A stretch of 37,970 nucleotides of DNA, taken from NCBI GenBank assembly GCA_020720045.1, contig DYPH01000026.1, positions 15,026-52,995 of the forward strand. Reading direction: 5' to 3'. This document shows, piece after piece, positions 16,978 to 27,243 of this stretch. A program made the position numbers and the translations under genes. This stretch comes from Sorangium cellulosum (GTDB lineage: Bacteria > Myxococcota_A > Polyangia > Polyangiales > Polyangiaceae). Numbering within the stretch: position 1 is the stretch's first letter; each line of letters begins with the position of its first letter. Under the pieces are notes generated by a model. The model did no database searches and was not told the DNA's origin. It saw nothing but the letters and a program-made list of their open reading frames with translations.

Positions 16978-18452
16978 CCGACCCGTCTGTTCGCGACAGC
17001 CAGCAAATGCGCTCGCCGCGGCGTCACGACAGACGGCCGGTCGACACGGAAGGGGCGCGTTCGTCGCGCCTGCTTCGCGAGTCACTCGTCGTCGGAGTTG
17101 TCGCGGCAATCGCTCGATTTGTTATGATCTTTTGGGCGGCCCCCCGGTTTCCCGCCGCCGCCGACGGGACCTTCTACCACCGCCTCGCAAGTCGCCTTGC
17201 GATCGGTGCAGGATACACGTGGCTGTGGGACGACGGCGCCGTCACGCCGGCCGCCCACTATCCGGTCGGCTACCCGGCGCTTTTGGCTGGCCCCTACGCG
17301 CTGTTTGGCGCGTCGCCGACGGTCGCGATGGCGCTTGCCGGCCTCCTCGGGACGATCGCTGCAGTCTGCACCTACCGCGTCGCCGCCCGAGAAATGCGTG
17401 GTCGGGCGCCGTTGCTGGCTGGGCTGCTGGTCGCCCTTCATCCGGCGCTGCTTCCGTACACGGTGGCGCTGATGACCGAAGGGGTGACCGCCTCTCTACT
17501 CGCGATCGTCCTCGCCTGCCGGGAGCCGCGCGGCGGCGCGTCGCCGGTTCGGCGCCTTGGGCTCACCCTCGCTGCGAGCGCACTGGGCGGTCTTCTTGTG
17601 CTCGTTCGTCCACAAAATCTCCTGTTATTGCCGTTTCTTGCGCTCGCAACGAGCCCGCCGGGCTCCCTTTGGAAGCAGCGCCTCCTCCGCGCCGCGCTCG
17701 GGCCGCTTCTCGCCCTCGCGTTCGTGCTGCCGTGGACCGCTCGAAACTGCCGCGAGATGCATCGCTGTGCGCTGGTGAGCGTGAACGGCGGCTGGAACCT
17801 TCTCATCGGCGCCCACGCGACGTCCGGCGGCTGGAGCCCGGTTCCGGTCCCTTCTGCGTGCAAAGAGGTGTGGGACGAGGCTGGAAAAGACCTTTGTTTT
17901 GAGCGCGCCGCGAAGAAAGATATCGCGGAGCACCCCGTTTCGTTTCTCGCACTCGTGCCACGAAAGCTAGCAAATACCTTCGAATATGTGGGGGCGGGTG
18001 GCTGGTACCTTCATACTTCAAATCCAGTAGCCTTCCCAGAACATGCGAAGAACGTTCTCGGGACAATCGAGACCATTTTCCTTCGATGTGTCCTCGCGAT
18101 GGCGCTCTTCGCGCAGGCGTCGCGTTGGGGAACGGGGGGGCGTCCCGCCCGCTGGAAGTGGGCCGCTGCCGTTGCCGGGGTCGCGCTGGTTTCGGCGACG
18201 TTCGGCTACCTGGCGTTGGCGGCGCTCGCCGTCCGGAAGCGCGCGACCCCCCTCGAAATGACGACCGCGGCCGCGGTTTTGTCCACGGCCGCGGTGCATG
18301 CGGTCTTCTTCGGCGCCGGCCGCTACGCGCTCGTCGTGCTGCCGTTCGTTGCGGTGCTCGCCGCCCGGGCCTTCAGTAGCCGGTTGCCGGGCTTGTTCTC
18401 CCCTTCGGCGGCGTTAACGGCTTCGTCGGAGCGGGCAAAACCGGTTTCTTGA
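16974..18452 (+). CDS. GT-C-type membrane glycosyltransferase
   Basis: This 492-residue polytopic membrane protein has a basic N-terminus and roughly nine to ten hydrophobic segments. The first periplasmic loop contains an acidic site, AAADGTFYHRLASRL, then HYPVGYPALLAGPYALFG, the pattern of ArnT/PMT-like GT-C (family 39-type) transferases using lipid-linked sugars. A larger soluble loop (about 260-350) holds several Cys. The start is a GTG overlapping the Maf stop. The substrate is unknown; a cell-envelope or glycolipid role is likely. The last 80 bp overlap the end of the convergent gene, which is unusually long for a tail-to-tail overlap. Confidence 0.8.
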   Translation: MTDPSVRDSQQMRSPRRHDRRPVDTEGARSSRLLRESLVVGVVAAIARFVMIFWAAPRFPAAADGTFYHRLASRLAIGAGYTWLWDDGAVTPAAHYPVGYPALLAGPYALFGASPTVAMALAGLLGTIAAVCTYRVAAREMRGRAPLLAGLLVALHPALLPYTVALMTEGVTASLLAIVLACREPRGGASPVRRLGLTLAASALGGLLVLVRPQNLLLLPFLALATSPPGSLWKQRLLRAALGPLLALAFVLPWTARNCREMHRCALVSVNGGWNLLIGAHATSGGWSPVPVPSACKEVWDEAGKDLCFERAAKKDIAEHPVSFLALVPRKLANTFEYVGAGGWYLHTSNPVAFPEHAKNVLGTIETIFLRCVLAMALFAQASRWGTGGRPARWKWAAAVAGVALVSATFGYLALAALAVRKRATPLEMTTAAAVLSTAAVHAVFFGAGRYALVVLPFVAVLAARAFSSRLPGLFSPSAALTASSERAKPVS

Positions 18453-20628
18453 GCGGAGCCGGGGTCGCCGTCGCTGCAGGAGCGGGCGCGTCGCCTTCCT
18501 CTTCGTCATCGTCGTCGTTGTCGGTCGTCCCGCCCGTCGCTGCTGCATCGGCTTTCGCCTTCGCGCGGAGGTCGGCTTCGGTGGCGAAGAAGGCGTCGTG
18601 GAGCTTCGTCGAGAGCTGCTCGTAGGCCTGCGCAGCCATGACTTCATAAACAAGGGAATCTGACGGGTTACCGCTCCCGATCAGGTTGTTGTCCATGAAC
18701 TTGCTGTACTTTACCTCGAAGGAGGCCGGCGGCCGCACTTCGAGCTTGAACGCGATCGGGCAGAACGACCCGCTGGCGAGCGGTGCGGCCTTCGTCGGCG
18801 GGCAGACGGCCGCATGCTTGCTGGCGGCGCTGTCGACGTCCATAGCGACGTCGAAGTTGATGATAATCCCCACGAATCGGCGGCCGGAGGTGCTGTCCTT
18901 GTAGGTCGTCCCGCTCCAGTCGACAGTGTATTTTACATGCATCGTCGGCGACGCGCTTGTGATCGTCGTCGTGTCGACTTTGGCGGGGGTCGTCTTCGTT
19001 CCGTAAGTGCTCGGGTAGGTGGAAGTTCCCGAACCGAAGTGGCGAGAATCGAAATATTTTGAGCTGTTGCGGGACTTTAGTTCGTCCTCCAGCTCCACCG
19101 CGCTCATCTCGAGGACCGAACGTCGCGCCTTCGCCTTCTTGCCGTCGTCCTTCGCAAACCGGAGCATGTCTTCGGGGAAGACCCCGGTGAACGCCTTCTG
19201 CAGCTGGGTAACGAGCGTGTCTTCGCGGTGCTTGGCGTGGGTCGCGTCGAAGAAGGTCGAAGCCTTTGCGAAGCCGCCGTAGCCGAGTCCACCGAGGCCG
19301 CTGATGCCACCCGTTCCTGCATCGGAAGCGAGCAAACGGTCGGCAACGTCGAGGGACTTCGTCGGCACGCGCTCAAATGAGACTGCGACCGGCGGAGAAT
19401 CGTTCTTTTCGAGCTGATCGACGAGCTCGGCCATAAACGGAATGATCGACGTATCGCTCGTATTCGTCTTCTTCCCGTAGTTCGTTAACGCCCGCTGGTA
19501 GGCTGCATGAATCGCCTTTTTTGCGTCCGGCGCCTGGCGTGCGTCGGGGGCATCATGGAGGAACTTCCGATAGGCATCGACGGTGTTCTTGGTCTTGGCG
19601 AGTGCGAATTCGTTCGCGAGCGCCTTCTGGAAGCCCTGCTCCAGTTCACCCTGCAACGCCGGCGCCGGAAACTTCTTCTTGAGCGCCCGGTAGCCGAGGG
19701 AAGCGCTGTCCAGGCTCTGGATTTCTCGCATCGAGGCTCGCGCGAGGCAGAACGTATTTGCCTCTTCGAGGTGGCGCCCCTCTTCGCGAATGTAGTCGTC
19801 GCACCCGTAGAAGGTCGGGTAGGCCATGACCGCTTTGTAGGCCTTCTCATCCGAGGCGTAGTTGCGGATGCCCCAGCTCGGAATGGCGAGCAAAATCGCG
19901 GGTACCACCGCGAGGAGCGCCGGATACCCGAGGAGCATCGGCACTGCTTTCCCCTGCGGACCGTCGGCGGGATTCGCCGCTTGCCATTGGTTCGTCATGC
20001 GCTCTTCGATGAAGAGATCGAGCGCTCCAATCGCGTCCATGTCGCGCCGCTCCAGCGCGTCACGCACCTGGGCGCGCGCATACTGGAATTGATTCAGGAG
20101 CTGCTCCGAGTACTGGATCGAAGGCGCCGTGAACGTGTAGGTCTTTCCGGGGAAGGAAAAATGAATCTTCGTCCACTGATAGAACCCATTTCGGTAGTGG
20201 TGAACGGGGCGAATGCCCAGCAGATCACCCATCGAAAATAGCTCGATTCGCGTACCATCGATCTCGATGACCTCGAGCGGGAATACGTAGACTCCGCCGG
20301 GCGCTACCGAAGCTTTCTTCCGAAATACGTTGCGAACGATGAAGGCGATGCCCGCAAAGATACAAAAGAATGCGGTAATGTAGCCGGCGATGAATCCGGC
20401 CTTCTGGTGGAAGTTGTAGGTGCTTCCGAAGCGATTGAACCAGCAGAACGCTAGGATGATGAGCCCGAGCGCGCTCAGCGAACCCCAGCCGAAGACCGAC
20501 ATCCCGAACGAATGGGGGTCTTGGAAGAGCGGCGTCGGGCTCGTCTGTCGGGCGAGCGCCGCGATCAGCCGCTGTCGGGTCCGCCCCGACAATTTGTTGA
20601 AGTCGAGAACCTGCATGCGCGCGAGCAT
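18373..20628 (-). CDS. three-TM protein of unknown function
   Basis: The protein has about 751 residues and I do not recognise its family. After a basic N-terminus there are two hydrophobic segments (SLSALGLIILAFCWF and AGFIAGYITAFFCIFAGIAFIV, about 45-100). A soluble stretch of about 120 residues follows, then a third segment (YPALLAVVPAILLAIPSWG, about 225-243). The remaining 500 residues appear to lie across the membrane: a helical Cys-containing part, a Gly-rich run (GGISGLGGLGYGGF), a beta-rich part, an acidic run DNDDDDEEEGD and a Pro-rich tail. The start is uncertain: ATG at 20628 or 20616, neither with a good ribosome site. The frame opens further upstream, but that would run through RNase P RNA and is rejected. 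Confidence 0.7.
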   Translation of the reverse strand: MLARMQVLDFNKLSGRTRQRLIAALARQTSPTPLFQDPHSFGMSVFGWGSLSALGLIILAFCWFNRFGSTYNFHQKAGFIAGYITAFFCIFAGIAFIVRNVFRKKASVAPGGVYVFPLEVIEIDGTRIELFSMGDLLGIRPVHHYRNGFYQWTKIHFSFPGKTYTFTAPSIQYSEQLLNQFQYARAQVRDALERRDMDAIGALDLFIEERMTNQWQAANPADGPQGKAVPMLLGYPALLAVVPAILLAIPSWGIRNYASDEKAYKAVMAYPTFYGCDDYIREEGRHLEEANTFCLARASMREIQSLDSASLGYRALKKKFPAPALQGELEQGFQKALANEFALAKTKNTVDAYRKFLHDAPDARQAPDAKKAIHAAYQRALTNYGKKTNTSDTSIIPFMAELVDQLEKNDSPPVAVSFERVPTKSLDVADRLLASDAGTGGISGLGGLGYGGFAKASTFFDATHAKHREDTLVTQLQKAFTGVFPEDMLRFAKDDGKKAKARRSVLEMSAVELEDELKSRNSSKYFDSRHFGSGTSTYPSTYGTKTTPAKVDTTTITSASPTMHVKYTVDWSGTTYKDSTSGRRFVGIIINFDVAMDVDSAASKHAAVCPPTKAAPLASGSFCPIAFKLEVRPPASFEVKYSKFMDNNLIGSGNPSDSLVYEVMAAQAYEQLSTKLHDAFFATEADLRAKAKADAAATGGTTDNDDDDEEEGDAPAPAATATPAPLKKPVLPAPTKPLTPPKGRTSPATGY

Positions 20629-20760
20629 ACGGGGACTTATCGGGGGGTAAAGCACGGAACGGCCTCCGATTCCCAATTTGAGGACCTTTGATCGGCGCGG
20701 AATGGTGGGATCGGCAGGAACGCGGTTCCTCTTGTCGCCGAGGTTGTGTAAGAGCCGCGG

Positions 20761-21177
20761 GGTCTTCGCCGACAAGACGATCGCCGGCCCCTCGATTTTC
20801 GCGGGGCGGGAGGAAAGTCCGAGCTCCATAGAGCGCGATGCCAGGTAACGCCTGGTGGAGGCAACTCCGAGGAAAGTGCCACAGAAAACAAACCTCCTTC
20901 CATGCGACCGGCTTGCCGGGCGCCAAGAAGGGAAGGGTGAAAAGGCGGGGTAAGAGCCCACCGCGCTTCCGGCAACGGAAGTGGCAGGGAAAACCCCATC
21001 GGGAGCAAGGCCGCATAGGCAGGCGAAGGGGGGAACCCCCCGCAAGGGCTGCTCGCCCGGTGCCTGTGGGTTGGCTGCTTGAGCGGTTCGGTGACGGACC
21101 GCCTAGAGGAATGATTGTCGCCGCAGTTGAAGCGATTTGCCTGCGGAACAGAACTCGGCTTATCGACGACGAAGACC
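20761..21177 (+). ncRNA. rnpB: RNase P RNA, bacterial type A
   Basis: All conserved blocks appear in order: GAGGAAAGTCCGAGCTCC (20810-20827), GCCAGGTAACGCCTGG, AAGGGTGAAAAGGCGGGG with TAAGAGCCCACCGCG (from 20934), GGCAGGGAAAACCCC, GGGAGCAAGG, and AGAGGAATGATTGTCG (21105-21120), then ACAGAACTCGGCTTAT. The ends are set by helix P1: GGTCTTCG (20761-20768) pairs with CGAAGACC (21170-21177). At about 417 nt it is somewhat longer than the E. coli RNA. It is the ribozyme that matures tRNA 5' ends. A terminator follows directly. A TGTAAG at 20747 could be the -10, but no convincing -35 is visible. Confidence 0.97.
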
Positions 21178-21179
21178 GG

Positions 21180-21213
21180 AATCTCGCCCCTCAAAAGGCG
21201 AGATTTTGCTTTT
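21180..21213 (+). terminator. intrinsic terminator of rnpB
   Basis: A perfect 9-bp stem (AATCTCGCC at 21180-21188 with GGCGAGATT at 21197-21205) has an eight-base A-rich loop and is followed by TTGCTTTT. It begins three bases after the P1 helix closes. Confidence 0.9.
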
Positions 21214-21214
21214 G

Positions 21215-21676
21215 TTATTTCAGAAGTGCCTCGCGAAGACTCGCGCGGCCCGTACACATGCAAGCGGCCCCTTCGAGCACCTCGTCGACGGCGGCACGGT
21301 CGCCCCGCTTTCCGAGCCGTACCAAGTGAACCGCGGCGAGACCCAAGGCCGGGACGCAGAGATGGCAGCGACTCGGGCGGGACCCTTCAAAGATGGCGAT
21401 GGCGTGTATCGCGTTGGGATCTTTTGCGATTTCCTCGTAAGCGGTCACTATTGCCCCCTCCGGCAAACTTTCGAGGCGCGTGCCGCAGGTGCGTGTGAGC
21501 GCCTCATCGACGAGCACGCGACAGGCGCCACATCGCCCGTTTTTGCAGCCGCGAAGCAGCGACTTCAATCCCGCTTTCTTTCGCAGCACCGCCAGAAGAT
21601 CTTCCTCGGCGGACGCGGAAAACGCCCGGGACTTGCCCGCAATCACAAGCGTTCGTCCCGACGTGGAGGTGGCCAT
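21215..21676 (-). CDS. orphan CoxS/XDH-type [2Fe-2S] protein
   Basis: The protein has 153 residues and the two-cluster layout of molybdenum hydroxylase small subunits. The plant-ferredoxin-type cluster uses C44, C49, C52 and C64 (GCKNGRCGACRVLVDEA...TRTC). The second, helical cluster uses C104, C107, C139 and C141 (SRCHLCVPALG...ACMCTGRASL). Normally such a subunit sits with CoxM/CoxL-like flavin and molybdopterin partners; none is present here. The gene is instead divergent from metH. It is probably a soluble electron carrier whose partner is unknown. The ATG is at 21676; the stop lies at the rnpB terminator. Confidence 0.83.
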   Translation of the reverse strand: MATSTSGRTLVIAGKSRAFSASAEEDLLAVLRKKAGLKSLLRGCKNGRCGACRVLVDEALTRTCGTRLESLPEGAIVTAYEEIAKDPNAIHAIAIFEGSRPSRCHLCVPALGLAAVHLVRLGKRGDRAAVDEVLEGAACMCTGRASLREALLK

Positions 21677-21679
21677 CGC

Positions 21680-21729
21680 CCCCTTCTGCCGAAGGGGCGC
21701 CCCAAATTCAAGGGGACGCCGACGTCCCC
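21680..21729 (+). promoter_or_regulatory. two short perfect hairpins in the metH leader region
   Basis: In the 89-bp gap between the 2Fe-2S gene and metH, CCCCTTC/GAAGGGG (21680-21686 and 21691-21697) and GGGGACG/CGTCCCC (21712-21718 and 21723-21729) form 7-bp stems with tetraloops. They could be operators or leader RNA structure. No cobalamin or SAM riboswitch core is visible. GC-rich hairpins occur by chance in this genome, so the role is uncertain. Confidence 0.35.
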
Positions 21730-21765
21730 GCCGCGGAAATTGCCGCAGCGTGCTAGGCAGGCCTC

Positions 21766-25431
<3,666 letters not shown>

Positions 25432-25492
25432 TTGACCATTGTGTCTGGGGCGTCGCCAGGGCGGCGATCTTTGACGCCAAACGTACAGTCTC

Positions 25493-25507
25493 CCCTTTAC
25501 GTAAGGG
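25493..25507. promoter_or_regulatory. imperfect palindrome upstream of iscA-like gene
   Basis: CCCTTTACGTAAGGG lies 27 bp before the iscA-like start and is palindromic apart from one extra T, centred on TACGTA. A TTGACG hexamer (25471-25476) stands upstream at a plausible -35 position. It may be an operator, but no known consensus is matched. Confidence 0.3.
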
Positions 25508-25533
25508 TATGCCTCCACTAGAAGCTGGTCGCT

Positions 25534-25863
25534 ATGATTGCCATCACCGAACGCGCAGCCACCGTGGTCCAGCAATACTACGCGGAAGACCCGACCCTCG
25601 CCGGTCAGGGGCTTCGCGTAAAGGTCGTCGGCGGCGGTTGCGCCGGCTTCACCCACGAAATCTATTTCGAAGATCAAACGACCGAACTGGACGAGACGTT
25701 CGAGTCGAATGGGGTCACCTTCTATGTCGACCCGTTGAGTCTCCAGTACCTGGAGAACACGGAAATCGACTACGTCGAAGAGAGCGAATTCGCCAAGGGT
25801 TTCAAGTTCTCGAACCCGAATGCGAAGGGGTCGTGCGGCTGCGGTTCTTCCGTCAGCTTCTGA
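25534..25863 (+). CDS. A-type Fe-S carrier (IscA/ErpA family)
   Basis: This 109-residue HesB/IscA-type protein has the three conserved cysteines: C36 in VVGGGCAGF, and C101 and C103 in KGSCGCGSS. A-type carriers accept Fe-S clusters or iron and deliver them to client proteins. The gene stands alone after metH (about 100-bp gap) rather than in an isc or suf operon, as is common for ErpA-like members. A terminator follows. Which subtype it is cannot be settled by eye. Confidence 0.93.
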   Translation: MIAITERAATVVQQYYAEDPTLAGQGLRVKVVGGGCAGFTHEIYFEDQTTELDETFESNGVTFYVDPLSLQYLENTEIDYVEESEFAKGFKFSNPNAKGSCGCGSSVSF

Positions 25864-25895
25864 GCCAGCTCCGCCCGCAACGAGGCACAAGAAAT

Positions 25896-25927
25896 CCCGC
25901 TTCGGTAGCAGCCGAAGCGGGTTTTTT
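25896..25927 (+). terminator. strong intrinsic terminator, probably bidirectional
   Basis: CCCGCTTCGG (25896-25905) pairs perfectly with CCGAAGCGGG (25912-25921) around a six-base loop and is followed by six T (25922-25927). On the other strand the stem is followed by ATTTCTT, so it may also end the convergent gene whose stop is at 25951. Confidence 0.93.
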
Positions 25928-25950
25928 CATGTTCGATACGCGAGGGAGTC

Positions 25951-27243
25951 TTAATTTCCTTCGGAAATTCGCTCGAGATCGCCATTTGAGCACGCGACAT
26001 AGAAGGAGCCCGGTGCACCCGAAATGAGGTGAATCGGCTTGCCAGACGGGCCGCAGGGCGGATCTGCAAGAGTCACAACTGTTCCGTCGGAAAGGGCAAC
26101 ACCGACGACGCCGGAGGGGGTTCCGAAGGCGAACGATCCGTCGTCTTCCACAAGCGGTCCCGCGTGCGCCACATTCCGCGGGATTGAGCCGCCATCGGCC
26201 CCCGCGTCGCCCTGTTGGGTATTGGAGAGCCCGAGAGGCCAGCGTCGAATTTCGACCCCTTTTTCGTCGAAGAAGAGCGCGTTTGTACGGTTCCCGAGTT
26301 CAAGCAGCACGACGACGCCGCCGGGCACGACCGCTGGAGCGCCCAAGAAGTAGCCGTTGGACGCCGTCACGAGGGGCGCCGAGGTGCCGCTTGCAAGGTC
26401 CATGGCGACGACGCTCGTCCCTCCAACGACGGCGTAGGCACGGTGACGCACGACGGTGACGCCCCCTTCGACGGGGCCGCCGAATCCGCCAACACGTCGA
26501 AGTTCCCCGGAAAAAGGCCAGGCGTAGGCGATGAGCTCGCCGTTCACGCCGCTCGAAAAGAGGTAGCCGTTCGCGCCATCTACGGCGACCGCGGCGGGGG
26601 TCCCTTCGGGGACGCTCGTCCGTGCGAGCACCGTTCCATCACCGGCCGTTACAAAGAGCGCGTCGCGATCGGCGAAGAGAGCACCGCCCCCCGTCGTCGG
26701 AGCTGGGGCGACGTTTCCCGGTCCACGGGTGGCCGGAACCTTCGCGCAAAACGCCGGCTTGGCGGACACGCTTGGGACAAGGCTGTTCGCGCCGGCATCT
26801 CCCGTCGGTCCGACGCCGATCCCGCAGACGTTTTGTGCGTTTGTTCGGTAGAGAATCGTGCCATCGGGCAACACCGTTGGCGGCGCCGCTGGGGAGCCGA
26901 CCGATGTGCCGCGAAGATCGACGCCGGAACCGTCGACGACCAGCAATTCGCCCGCTGTGGAGAGCGCGAATAGCCCACCTTCTGGCAGCGCAACGAGTCC
27001 GATTGCGGCCGTACTCAACCGCCCATTCCAGGTCGATCGGAGGGCCCGCCGCGGCAATTTCGTCCGCGCCGCGCTGCCACCGAAGGCGGAGTTGGGCACG
27101 GAACGACCGATGCTCGTCGCGACAGGGACCGCGACGACGGTGGCGTGGTCGCGCGTCGTCCGTTCCGCGTCGGCGACCGCCGCGTACGCGAGGGCCGCAG
27201 CGGCCACGAAGCCCCCTACGACAGCGAAGGCGCTTGATTTCAC
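25951..27243 (-). CDS. exported beta-propeller-like protein
   Basis: The protein has 430 residues and begins with a signal peptide (AFAVVGGFVAAAALAYAAVADA). The mature part contains repeated Gly/Asp-turn strands such as LVALPEGGLFALSTAGELLVVDG, TVLPDGTILYRTN, FVTAGDGTVLARTSVPEG and YAVVGGTSVVAMDLASG, typical of PQQ or outer-membrane-assembly type propellers. Three isolated Cys pairs may form disulfides in the periplasm. The start is GTG and overlaps the upstream stop as GTGA, so it is translated after the zinc-ribbon membrane protein. The function is unknown; a partner role for that protein is likely from the coupling. Confidence 0.75.
   Translation of the reverse strand: MKSSAFAVVGGFVAAAALAYAAVADAERTTRDHATVVAVPVATSIGRSVPNSAFGGSAARTKLPRRALRSTWNGRLSTAAIGLVALPEGGLFALSTAGELLVVDGSGVDLRGTSVGSPAAPPTVLPDGTILYRTNAQNVCGIGVGPTGDAGANSLVPSVSAKPAFCAKVPATRGPGNVAPAPTTGGGALFADRDALFVTAGDGTVLARTSVPEGTPAAVAVDGANGYLFSSGVNGELIAYAWPFSGELRRVGGFGGPVEGGVTVVRHRAYAVVGGTSVVAMDLASGTSAPLVTASNGYFLGAPAVVPGGVVVLLELGNRTNALFFDEKGVEIRRWPLGLSNTQQGDAGADGGSIPRNVAHAGPLVEDDGSFAFGTPSGVVGVALSDGTVVTLADPPCGPSGKPIHLISGAPGSFYVACSNGDLERISEGN

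Noticed and set aside
20629-21045. N-terminal extension of the three-TM protein to 21045
   Set aside because: The extension would run antisense through most of the RNase P RNA, whose conserved blocks are unmistakable; the protein-like sequence starts at 20628 or 20616.
21677-21765. Cobalamin or SAM riboswitch before metH
   Set aside because: The gap is only 89 bp and none of the conserved cores of these riboswitches is present.
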